From Closterium sp. NIES-65 (lineage: Eukaryota > Streptophyta > Zygnematophyceae > Desmidiales > Closteriaceae), in assembly GCA_948144175.1 (NCBI GenBank), contig CANXME010002584.1, forward strand, positions 62,001 to 126,000: 64,000 bases of DNA, written 5' to 3'. The notes under the pieces are model-generated. The model was not told the DNA's origin. It searched no databases and worked only from the letters and a program-made list of their open reading frames with translations. Of the stretch, positions 41,201 to 53,200 are shown in pieces. The translations under genes were made by a program, and so were the position numbers. Every line of letters starts with the position of its first letter. The stretch's first letter is position 1.

Positions 41201-43362
41201 CCTATTCTCCCTCCTTCCATCACCCCGCCCCATTCTCCCGCTTTCCATCACTCCACCCCATTCTCCCTTCTTCCATCACCCCGCCCCATTCTCCCTCCTT
41301 CCATCACCCCGCCCCATTCTCCCGCTTTCTATCACCCCGCCCCATTCTCCCGCTTTCCATCACCCGCCCCATCCTCCCGCTGTCCATCACCCTGCCCCAT
41401 TCTCCCGCTTTCCATCACCTCGCCCCATTCTCCCGCTTTCCATCACCCCTCCCCATGCTCCCGCGTTCTATCACCCCGCCCCATTCTCCCTCCTCCCATC
41501 ACCCCACCCCATTCTCCCGCTTTCCATCACCCCGCCCCATTCTTCCGCTTTCCATCACCCCGCCCCATTCTCCTGCTTTCCATCACCCCGCCCCATTCTG
41601 CCGCTTGCCATAACCCCGCCCCATTCTCCGGCTATACATCATCCCGCCCCATTTTCTGCTTTCCATCACCCCGCCCCATTCTCCCGCTTTCCATCACCCG
41701 CTCCATTCTTCCGCTTTCCATCACCCCGCCCCATTCTGCCGCTTGCCATAACCCCGCCCCATTCTCCCGCTTTCCATCACCTCGCCCCATTCTCCCGCAT
41801 TCTATACCCCCGCCCCATTCTCCCTCCTTCCATAACCCTGTCCCATTCTCCCTCCTTCCATCACCCCACCCCATTCTCCCGCTTTTCATCACCCCGCCCC
41901 ATTCTCCCTACTTCCATCACCCCGCCCAATTCTCCTGCTTTCCATCACCCCGCCCCATTCTCCCGCTTTCCATCACCCGCCCCATTCTCCCGCTTTCCAT
42001 CACCCCGCCCCATTCTGCCGCTTGCCATAACCCTGCCCCATTCTCCCGCTTTCCATCACCCGGCCCCATTCTCCCGCTTTCCATCACCCCGCTCCATTCT
42101 CCCTCCTTCCATAACCCCACCCCATTCTCTCTCCTTCCATCACCCCGCCCCCTTCTCCCGCTTTCCATCACCCCGCCCTATTCTCCCTCCTTCCATCACC
42201 CCGCCCCATTCTCCAGCTTTCCATCACCCCGCCCCATTCTCCCTCCTTCCATCACCCCGCCCCATTCTCCCTCCTTCCATCACCTCGCCCTATTCTCCCG
42301 CTTTCCATCACCTTGTCCCATTCTCCCGCTTTCCATCACCCCGCCCCATTCTTCCGCTTTCCATCACCCCGCCCCATTCTCCCGCTTTCCATCACCCCGC
42401 CCCATTCTGCCGCTTGCCATAACCCCGCCCCATTCTCCGGCTATACATCCTCCCGCCCCATTCTCCCGCTTTCCATCACCTCGCCCCATTCTCCCGCTTT
42501 CCATCACCTGCTCCATTCTTCCGCTTTCCATCACCCCGCCCCATTCTGCCGCTTGCCATAACCCCGCCCCATTCTCCCGCTTTCCATCACCCCGCCCCAT
42601 TCTCCCGCTTTCCATCACCCCGCCCCATTCTCCCTCCTTCCATAACCCCGCCCCATTCTCCCTCCTTCCATCACCCCACCCCATTCTCCTGCTTTTCATC
42701 ACCCCGCCCCATTCTCCCTACTTCCATCACCCCGCCCCATTCTCCCGCTTTCCATCACCCGCCCCATTCTCCCGCTTTCCATCACCCCGCCCCATTCCGC
42801 CGCTTGCCATAACCCCGCCCCATTCTCCCGCTTTCCATCACCCGGCCCCATTCTCCCGCTTTCCATCACCCCGCTCCATTCTCCCTCCTTCCATAACCCC
42901 GCCCTATTCTCTCTCCTTCCATCACCCCGCCCCATTCTCCCGCTTTCCATCACTCCGCCCTATTCTCCCTCCTTCCATCACCCCGCCCCATTCTCCAGCT
43001 TTCCATCACCCCGCCCCATTCTCCCTCCTTCCATCACCCGGCCCCATTCTCCCTCCTTCCATCACCTCGCCCTATTCTCCCTCTTTCCATCACCTTGCCC
43101 CATTCTCCCGCTTTCCATCACCCCGCCCCATTCTCCCGCTTTCTATCACCCCACCCCATTCTCCCGCTTTCCATCATCCCACCCAATTCTCTCGCTTTCC
43201 ATCACCCCGCCCCATTCTCCCGCTTTCCATCACCCCGCCCCATTCTCCTGCGTTCTATCACCCCACCCCATTCTCCCGCTTTCCATCATCCCGCCCCATT
43301 CTCCTTCCATCACCCGCCTCATTCTCCCGCTTTCCATCACCCCGCCCGTTCTCCCGCTTTCC
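32263..43362. repeat. 28-bp satellite array, first block (about 396 units)
   Basis: Tandem 28-bp unit with core TTCTCCCGCTTTCCATCA followed by CCCCGCCC. All copies are in one orientation. Common variants change the centre to CTCCTTCCATCA or TTCCGCTTTCC, or ATCACC to ATAACC. The plus strand is pyrimidine-rich and nearly G-free; the minus strand carries GGGGCGGGG and GGG in each unit. Longer blocks of ordered variants recur (see findings). The array begins abruptly inside copia integrase sequence. The many long open frames here come from the repeat and are not genes. Confidence 0.97.
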
Positions 43363-44234
43363 TGTTAGAGACTAAGGACGGAGTCTACGAAGATTAGGTG
43401 CCTAAGATTCTCAAAATCGTTGGCTTAGAATTCTGGACAGAAAAGTCGATTTCACAAGAAACGCCGTCGACAAAACGTTCACGGTCAAAACTTCACTAAA
43501 CTCGGATTTTTTGTATCTTTACTCCATGGCTACAATTCGCAAGTTAAACCATACGAAAAGGTGAAGTATTTCTTGATTTATCAATTTCGGCGCACTAGGG
43601 GGTATGCTGCCATGGAATCTTAACTCTGTCAAAAAGTTCTCATAATTACACAATCACTACACAAGAGAGTTAGAGTGGCAATAAACCAGGTGGGAGGGAT
43701 GAGGAGGACGAGAGGGAAGGTCCCAAGAGAGTCCCCAACCAAGGAAACCCCATGCCACAGAATTCCCTTCTCCATAGGCAACCCCACTTTCACTTTTGTC
43801 ACTTTCCAACCCATGCCATCCACCTTGTCCGACTTGGCCACACTTGCCAACCTGGTTTGGCTCCTCCCAACCACTTGGCAGCATCTACAGTGATGTTGAC
43901 GAATTTCCCAACCCCCAAAAGTCTGTACCCCATATTGAGCCAACCCCACAACTTCCCATAGTCACCACAACCAAATATCAAAAGCATACGAACTCCAACG
44001 TTCGTAACTTTCTTGTTCGTGCTCCGATTGAAGGGATACTTGGTTCGTCGGAAAGCTCTTGAGCAGAGGAGTCACTTCAGATATCTGCTCAAGCCAAATA
44101 ACATTCACACACACTCAGAAAAACCAAACCACATCAAACAGAAATTCTTGCACACGCTCACACCACGCATGCAACGCACGAACATATGATGGGAGGCAGA
44201 CAGACGTGAATGCAGATGATAGCATCACATAACA
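43363..44234. mobile_element. solo LTR inserted in the 28-bp array
   Basis: 872 bp of unique, AT-richer sequence interrupting the array. It begins TGTTAGAGAC and ends CATAACA (TGTTA/TAACA ends). A 5-bp target duplication TTTCC flanks it at 43358-43362 and 44235-44239, taken from the satellite unit (CTTTCC | ATCACC). No internal coding region is present, so it is best read as a solo LTR left by recombination between two LTRs. The family is not identified and the orientation is unknown. Confidence 0.8.
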
Positions 44235-47200
44235 TTTCCATACCCCGCCCCATTCTCCCTCCTTCCATCACCCTGCACCATTCTTCCGCTTTCCATCACC
44301 CCGCACCATTCTTCCGCTTTCCATCACCCCGCCCCATCCTCCCGCTTTCCATCACCCCGCCCCATTCTCCCGCTTTCCATCAACCCGCCCCATTCTCCCG
44401 CTTTCCATCAACCCACCCCATTCTCCCGCCTTCCATCACCCCGCCCCATTCTCCCTCCTTCCATCACCCCGCCCGATTCTCCCGCTTTCCATCACCGTGC
44501 TCCATTCTCCCGCTTTCCATCACCCCGCCCCATTCTCTTGCTTTCCATCACCCCGCCCCATTCTCCCTCCTTCCATCACCGCGCCCCATTCTCCCTCCTT
44601 CCATCACCCCACCCCATTCTCCCTCCTTCCATCACCCCACCCCATTCTCCCTCCTTCCATCACCCCGCCCGATTCTCCCGCTTTCCATCACCCCGCTCCA
44701 TTCTCCCGCTTTGCATCACCCCGCCCCATTCTCCTGCATTTTATCACCTCGCCCCATTCTCCCTCCTTCCATCACCGCGCCTCATTCTCCCTCAATCCAT
44801 CACCCCACCCCATTCTCCCTCCTTCCATCACCCCGCCCCATTCTCTCACATTCCATCACCCCGCCCCATTCTCCTGCTTTCCATCACCCCGCCCCATTCT
44901 CCCGCTTTCCATCACCTGCCCCATTCTCCCGCTTTCCATCACCCCGCCCCATTCTCCCTCCTTCCATCACCCTGCTCCATTCTCCCGCTTTCCATCACCC
45001 CGCTCCATTCTCCCGCTTTCCATCACCCCGCTCCATTCTCCCGCTTTCCATCACCCCGCCCCATTCTCCCTCCTTCCATCACCTCGCCCCATTCTCCCTC
45101 CTTCCCTCACCCCGCCCCGTTCTCCCGCTTTCCATCACCCCGCCCCATTCTCCCGTTTTTCATCACCTCGCCCCATTCTCCCGCATTCCATCACCCCGCC
45201 CCATTCTCACGCTTTTCATCACCCTGCTCCATTCTCCCGCTTTCCATCACCCCGCCTCATTCTCCCGCTTTCCATCACCCCGCCCCAGTCTCCCGCTTTT
45301 CATCACCATGCACCATTCTCCCGCTTTCCAACACCCCGCCCAATTCTCCCGCATTCCATCACCCCGCCTCATTCTCCCGCTTTCCATCACCTCGCCCCAT
45401 TCTCTCGCTGTCCATCACCCTGCCCCAGTCTCCCGCTTTTCATCACCCCGCCCCATTCTCCCGCCTTCCATCACCCTGCACCATTCTCCCACTTTCCATC
45501 ACCCCGCCCCATTCTTCCGCTTTCCATCACCCCGCCCCATTCTCCCGCTTTCCATCACCCCGCCCCATTCTCCCGCTTTCAATCACCTAACCCAATTCTC
45601 CCGCCTTCCATCACCCCGCCCCATTCTCCCGCCTTCCATCACCCCGCCCCATTCTCCCTCCTTCCATCACCCCGCCCGATTCTCCCGCTTTCCATCACCC
45701 CGCTCCATTCTCCCGCTTTGCATCACCCCGCCCCATTCTCCTGCATTTTATCACCTCGCCCCATTCTCCCTCCTTCCATCACCGCGCCCCATTCTCCCTC
45801 AATCCATCACCCCACCCCATTCTCCCTCCTTCCATCACCCCGCCCCATTCTCTCGCATTCCATCACCCCGCCCCATTCTCCTGCTTTCCATCACCCCGCC
45901 CCATTCTCCCGCTTTCCATCACCTGCCCCATTCTCCCGCTTTCCATCACCCCGCCCCATTCTCCCTCCTTCCATCACCCTGCTCCATTCTCCCGCTTTCC
46001 ATCACCCCGCTCCATTCTCCCGCTTTCCATCACCCCGCTCCATTCTCCCGCTTTCCATCACCCCGCCCCATTCTCCCTCCTTCCATCACCTCGCCCCATT
46101 CTCCCTCCTTCCCTCACCCCGCCCCGTTCTCCCGCTTTCCATCACCCCGCCCCATTCTCCCGTTTTTCATCACCTCGCCCCATTCTCCCGCATTCCATCA
46201 CCCCGCCCCATTCTCACGCTTTTCATCACCCTGCACCATTCTCCCGCTTTCCATCACCCCGCCTCATTCTCCCGCTTTCCATCACCCCGCCCCAGTCTCC
46301 CGCTTTTCATCACCATGCACCATTCTCCCGCTTTCCAACACCCCGCCCAATTCTCCCGCATTCCATCACCCCGCCTCATTCTCCCGCTTTCCATCACCTC
46401 GCCCCATTCTCTCGCTGTCCATCACCCTGCCCCAGTCTCCCGCTTTTCATCACCCCGCCCCATTCTCCCGCCTTCCATCACCCTGCACCATTCTCCCGCT
46501 TTCCATCACCCCGCCCCATTCTTCCGCTTTCCATCACCCCGCCCCATTCTCCCGCTTTCCATCACCCCGCCCCATTCTCCCGCTTTCAATCACCTAACCC
46601 AATTCTCCCGCCTTCCATCACCCCGCCCCATTCTCCCGCCTTCCATCACCCCGCCCCATTCTCCCTCCTTCCATCACCCCGCCCGATTCTCCCGCTTTCC
46701 ATCACCCCGCCCCATTCTCCCGCTTTCCATCACCCTACCCGATTCTCCCGCATACCATCACCCCAGCCCATTCTCCCTCCTTCCATCACCACGCCCCATT
46801 CTCCCTCCTTCCATCACCCCACCCTATTCTCCCTCCTTCCATCACCCCGCCCGATTCTCTTGCTTTCCATCACCCCGCCCCATTCTCCTGCTGTCTATCA
46901 CCCCGCCCCATTCTCCTATTTTCCATCACCACGCCCCACTCTCCCGCTTTCCATCACCGCGCCCCATTCTCCCTCCTTCCATCACCCTGCCCCATTCCCC
47001 CGCTTTCCATCACCCCGCCCCATTCTCCCGCTTTCCATCACCTAACCCCATTCTCCCGCCTTCCATCACCCCGCCCCATTCTCCCGCCTTCCATCACCCC
47101 CCCCCATTCTCCCTCCTTCCATCACCCTGCCCGATTCTCCCGCTTTCCATCACCCCGCTCCATTCTCCCGCTTTCCATCACCTCGCCCCATTCTCCCACT

Positions 47201-50082
47201 TTCCATCACCCTGCCCCATTCTCCCGCATTCCATCACCCCGGCCCATTCTCCCTCCTTCCATCACCACGCCCCATTCTCCCTCCTTCCATCACCCCACCC
47301 CATTCTCCCTCGTTCCATCACCCCGCCCCATTCTCTCGCTTTCCATCACCCCGCCCCATTCTCCTGCTGTCCATCACCCCGCCCCATTCTCCCGCTTTCC
47401 ATCACCCCGCCCCATTCTCCTGCTTTCCATCACCCCGCCCCATTCTCCCTCCTTCCATCACCCTGCCCCATTCTCCTGCTTTTCATCACCCTGCCCCATT
47501 CTCCCGCTTTCTATCACCACGCCCCATTCTCCTGTTTTCCATCACTCAGCCCCATTCTCCCGCTTTCCATCACCCCGCCCCATTCTCCCGCTTTCCATCA
47601 CCCGGCCCCATTCTCCCTCCTTCCATCACCCCGCCCCATTCTCCCGCTTTCCATCAGCCCGCACCATTCTCCTGGTTTCCATCACCCCGCCCCAATCTCC
47701 CGCTTTCCATCACCCCGCCCCAATCTCCCGCCTTCCATCACCCCGACCCATTCTCCCTCCTTCCATCACCCCGACCCATTCTCCCTCCTTCCATCACCCC
47801 GCCCCATTCTCCCGCTTTCCATCACCCCGCTCTATTTTCCCACTTTCCATCACCCCGCCCCATTCTCCCGCTTTCCATCACCCCGCCCCATTCTCCCGCT
47901 TTCCATCACCCTGCCCCAATCTCCCGCCTTCCATCACCCTGCCCCATTCTCCCTCATTCCATCACCCCACCCCATTCTTCCGCATTCCATCCCCTGCTCC
48001 ATTCTCCCGCTTACCATCACCCCGCCCAATTCTCCCACTTTCCAACACCCCCACCCCATTCTCCCGCTTTCCATCACCCCGCCCCATTCTCCCGCTTTCC
48101 ATCACCCCGCCCCATTCTCCTGTTTTCCATCACTCAGCCCCATTCTCCCGCTTTCCATCACCCCGCCCCATTCTCCCGCTTTCCATCACCCCGCCCCATT
48201 CTCCCTCCTTCCATCACCCTGCCCCATTCTCCATCTTTCCATCAACCCGCCCCATTTTCCCTCCTTTCATAACCCTGCCCCATTCTCCCGCTTTCCATCA
48301 CCCCGCCCCATTCTCCCGCTATCCATCACCCAGCCCTATTCTGCCGCTTTCCATCACCCCGCACCATTCTCCCGCTTTCCATCACCGCGCCCCATTCTCC
48401 CGTATCCCATTACCCCCCACATTCTTCCGCTTTCCATCACCCCGCCCCAATCTCCCGCTTTCCATCTCCCGGCCCCATTCTACCGCTTTCCATCACCCCG
48501 CCCCATTCTCCCGCTCTCCATCCCCCTGCCCCATTGTCCCGCTTTCTATCAACCCACCCCATTCTCCCACATTCCATTACCCCTCCCCATTCTCCAGTTT
48601 TCCATCACCCCGCCTCATTCTCCCTCCTTCCATCACCCCGCCCCATTCTCCCTCCTTCCATCACCCCGCCCCGTTCTCCCGCTTTCCATCACCCTTCACC
48701 ATTCTCCCGCTTTCCATCACCCCGCCCCATTCTCGTGCATTCCATCACCCCGCCCCATTCTTCCACTTTCCATCACCCCGCCCCTATCTCCCGCTTCCCA
48801 TCACCCCGCCCCATTCTCCCGCCTTCCATCACCCCGACCCATTCTCCCTCCTTCCATCACCCTGCCCCATTCTCCCGCTTTCCATCACCCCGCTCTATTT
48901 TCCCGCTTTCCATCACCCCGCCCCATTCTCCCGCTTTCCATCACCCCGCACCATTCTCCCGCTTTCCATCACCCCGCCCCATTCTCCTGCATTCCATCAC
49001 CCCGCCCCATTCTTCCACTTTCCATCACCCCGCTCCAATCTTCCGCTTTCCACCACCCCGCCCCATTTTCCCGCCTTCCATCACCCCGACCCATTCTCCC
49101 TCCTTCCATCACCCTGCCTCATTCTCCCGCTTTCCATCACCCTGCTCTATTTTCCCACTTTCCATCACACCGCCCCATTCTCCCGCTTTCCATCACCCCA
49201 CCCCATTCTCCCGCTTTCCATCACCCCGCCCCATTCTCCCGTTTTCAACTACTCAGCCCCGTTCTCCCGCTTTCCATCACCCCGCCCCATTCTCCCGCTT
49301 TCCATGATCCCGCCCAATTCTCCCTACTTCCATCACCCTGCCCCATTCTCCAACTTTCCATCACCCCGCCCCATTTTCCCTCCTTCCATCACCCCACCCC
49401 ATTCTCCCTCCTTTCATCACCCCGCCCCATTCTCCCGCTTTCCATCACCCAGCACCATTCTCCCGCTTTCGATCACCCCACCCCATTCTCGTGCATTCCA
49501 TCACCCCGCCCCATTCTTCCACTTTCCATCACCCCCCCCCAATCTCTTGATTTCCATCACCTCGCCCCATTCTCCCGCTTTCCATCACCCTGCCCCATTC
49601 TCCCGCCTTCCATCACCTTGCCCCATTTCCCCTCCTTCCATCACCCCGCCCCATTCTTCTGCATTCCATCACCCCGCTCAATTCTCCCACTTTCCATAAC
49701 CCGGCCCAATTCTCCTGTTTTCCATTACTCAGCCCCATTCTCCCGCTTTCCATCACCCCGCCCCATTCTCCCGCTTTCCATCATCGCGCCCCATTCTCCC
49801 TCCTTCCATCACCCTGCCGCATTCTCCATCTTTCCATCACCCCGTCCAATTTTCTCTCCTTCCATCACCCCGCCCCATTCTCCCTCCTTTCATCACCCCG
49901 CCCCATTCTCCCGCTTTCCATCACCCCGCCCCATTCTCCCGCTATCCATCACTTCGCCCTATTCTGCCGCTTTCCATCACCCCGCACCATTCTCCCACTT
50001 TCCATCACCGCGCCCCATTCTCCCGTATCCAATTACCCCGCCCCATTCTTCCGCTTTCCATCACCCCGCCCCAATCTCCTCC
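44235..50082. repeat. 28-bp satellite array, second block (about 209 units)
   Basis: The same 28-bp family and orientation as the block before the solo LTR, so one array was split by that insertion. This block contains a ~1.0-kb segment duplicated in tandem (about 44.65-45.6 kb and 45.66-46.6 kb) and looser variants towards 48-50 kb. The long open frames across it are products of the unit. Confidence 0.97.
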
Positions 50083-50088
50083 CCATTC

Positions 50089-50270
50089 TAGACCAAGCAA
50101 GCTCTTGCACTAGGCACGCTTCTGGACCAAGCAAGCTCTTGGACCAGGCAAGCTCCTAGACCAGACACGCTCCTGGACCAGGCAAGCTCCTGGACCAGGA
50201 AAGCTCCTGGACCAGGCAAGCTCCTAGACCAGGCAAGCTCCTGGATGAGGCAAGTTCCTGGACCAGGCAA
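50089..50270 (-). repeat. 17-bp satellite, short inverted block
   Basis: About 11 units of the 17-bp satellite in minus orientation (CAAGCTCCTGGACCAGG on the plus strand). It directly abuts the 28-bp array, then flips orientation at about 50271. Confidence 0.9.
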
Positions 50271-53200
50271 GAGCTTGCATGGTCCAGGAGCTTGCCTGGT
50301 CCAGGAGCTTGCCTGGTCCAGGAGCTTGCCTGGTTTAGGAGCTTGCCTGGTCCATGAGCGTGCCTGGTGCACGAGTGTGCCTGGTCCAGGAGCTTGCGTG
50401 GTCTAGGAGCTTGCCTGATCCAGGAACTTGCTTGGTCTAGGAGCTTGCCTGGTCCATGACCTTGCCTTATCCAAGAGCTTGCCTGGTCCAGGAGCTTGCC
50501 TGATCCACGAGCTTGCCTGGTCTAGGAGCGTGCCTGGTCCAGGATCTTGCCTGGTCCAGGAGCGTGCTTGGTCCACGAGTTTGCCTGGTCCACGAGCTTG
50601 CCTGGTCCAGGAGCTTGCCTGGTCTAGGAGCTTGCCTGGTCTAGGAGCGTGCCTGATCCAGGAGCTTGCATGGTTCAGGAGCTTGCCTGGTCCAGGAGCT
50701 TGCCTGGTCCAGGAGCGTGCCTCGTCGACGAGCCTTCCTGGTCCAAGAGCTTGCCTGGTCCAAGAGCGTGCCTGGTCCACGACCGTACCTGGTCCAGGAG
50801 CTTGCCTGGTCCAGGAGCTTGCCCGGTCAAGGAGCTTGCCTCGTCCAAGAGCGTGCATGGTCCAGGAACTTGCGTGGTCCAGGAGCTTGCTTGGTCTAGA
50901 AGCCTGCGTGGTCAAAGAGCTTGCCTGGTCGAGGAGCGTGCCTGGTCCAAGAGCTTGCGTCGTCCACGAGCTTGCCTGGTCCAGGAGCTTGCTTGGTCCA
51001 GAAGCGTGCCTGGTCCAAGAGCTTGCCTGGTCCAGGAGCGTGCCTGGTTCAAGAGCTTGCGTGGTCCAGGATCTCGCCTGGTCCAGGAGCTTGCCTGGTC
51101 CAAGATCGTGCCTGGTCCAGGAGCGTGCCTGGTCCATGAGCGTGGCTGCTCCATAAGCTTGCGTGGTCGAGGAGGTTGCCCAATCCAGGAGCTTGCCTGG
51201 TCCAAGAGCTTGCCTAGTCCACGAGCGTGCCTGGTCCAAGAGCTTGCCTAGTCCAAGAGCGTGCCTGGTCCACAAGCGTGCCTGGTTCAAGAGCTTGCCT
51301 GGTCCACGAGCTTGCCTGGTCCAGGAGCTTGCCTAGTCCAGGAGCTTGCCTGGTCCACGAGCTTGCCTGGTCCAGGAGCTTGCCTGGTCTAATAGCTTGC
51401 TTGGTCCAGAAGCCTGCCTGGTCCAAGAGCTTGCCTAGTCCAGGAGCAAGCCTGGTCCAAGAGCTTGCATGGTCCTGGAGCTTGCCTGGTCTAGGAGCTT
51501 GCCTGGTCCAAGAGCGTGCCTGGTCCACGAGCGTGCCTGGTCCAGGAGCTTGCCTGGTCCAGGAGCTTGCTTCGTCTAGGAGCGTGCCTGGTCCACGAGC
51601 CTGCCTGGTCCAAGAGCTTGCCTGGTCCAGCAGCGTGCCTTGTCCACGAGCGTGCCTGGTCCAGGAGCTTGCGTGGTCCAGGAGCTTGCTTGGTCCAGAA
51701 GCTTGCCTATTCCAGGAGCTTGCCTGGTCCAAGAGCTTGCCTGGTCCAGGAGCTTGCCTGGTCCACAAGCCTGCCTGGTCCAAGAGCTTGCCTGGTCCAG
51801 GAGCGTGCCTTGTCCAAGAGCTTGCGTGGTCCAGGAGCTTGCCTGGTCCAAGAGCTTGCCTGGTCCAGGACCTTGCCTGGTCCAGGACCTTGCCTGGTCC
51901 AGGAACTTGCCTGGTCCACAAGCCTGCCTGGTCTAGGAGCTTGCTTGGTCCACAAGCTTGCCTGGTCCACGAGGTTGCCTGGTCCAAGAGCTTGCGTGGT
52001 TTAGGAGCTTGCCTGGTCCATGAGCTTGCCTGGTCCAGGAGCGTGCCTGGTCCACGAACTTGCCTGGTCCAGGAGTTTGCCTGGTCTAGGACCTGGCCTG
52101 GTCTAGGAGCTTGCCTGGTCCAGGAGCGTGCCTGGTCCAGGAGCGTTCCTGGTCCACGAGCTTGCGTGGTCCATGAGCTTGCCTGGTCTAGGAGCGTGCC
52201 TGGTCCACGAGTTTGCCTGGTCCAGGAGCTTGCCTTGTCCAGGAGCTTGCTCGGTCCAGGAGCTTGCCTGGTCCAGAAGCCTACGTGGTCCAAGAGCTTG
52301 CCTGGTCCAGGAGCGTGCCTGGTCCAAGAGCTTGCGTGGTCTAGGAGCTTGCCTGGTCCAGGAGCTTGCCTGGTCCATGAGCGTGTCTGGTCGAGGAGCT
52401 TGCGTGGTCTAGGAGCTTGCCTGGTCCAGGAGCTTGCCTGGTCCACGAGCTTGCCCGGTCCACGAGCTTGCCAGGTCCAGGAGCTTGCCTGGTCCAGGAG
52501 CTTGCCTGCTCCAGGAGCGTGCCTGGTCCACAAGCGTGCATGGTCCAGGAGCTTGCCTGGTCCAGGAGCTTGCCTGCTCCACGAGCGTGCCTACTCCACG
52601 AGTGTGCGTCGTCCAAGAGCTTGCCTGGTCCAGGAGCATGCCTGGTCCAGGAGCTTGACTAGTCCAAGAGCTTGCCTCGTCCACGAGCCTGCCTGGTCCA
52701 AGAGCTTGCCTGGTCCAGGAGTGTGCCTGGTCCACGAGCGTGCTTGGTCCAAGAGCTTGCCTGGTCCAGAAGCTTGCCTGGTCCAGGAGCTTGCCTAGTC
52801 CAGGAGCTTGCCTGATCCACGAGCTTGCCTGGTCTAGGAGCTTGCCTGGTCCAGGAGCTTGCCTGGTCTAATAGCTTGCTTGGTCCAGAAGCCTGCCTGG
52901 TCCAAGAGCTTGCCTAGTCCAGGAGCAAGCCTGGTCCAAGAGCTTGCATGGTCCTGGAGCTTGCCTGGTCTAGGAGCTTGCCTGGTCCAAGAGCGTGCGT
53001 GGTCCACGAGCGTGCCTGGTCCAGGACCTTGCCTGGTCCAGGAGCTTGCCTCGTCTAGGAGCGTGCCTGGTCCACGAGCCTGCCTGGTCCAAGAGCTTGC
53101 CTGGTCCAGCAGCGTGCCTGGTCCACGAGCGTGCCTGGTCCAGGAGCTCGCGTGGTCCAGGAGCTTGCTTGGTCCAGAAGCTTGCCTATTCCAGGAGCTT

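Noticed and set aside
43675-44062. Small genes in the 43.4-44.2-kb spacer
   Set aside because: Open frames there are under 110 codons, on both strands, without known motifs. The segment has the ends and target duplication of a solo LTR.
32122-50091. Plus-strand open frames of up to 1864 codons rich in Pro, His and Ser
   Set aside because: They are the 28-bp satellite read through. All frames give the same 28-residue period, there is no start context, splice structure or non-repeat domain, and the frame follows the repeat across variant units.
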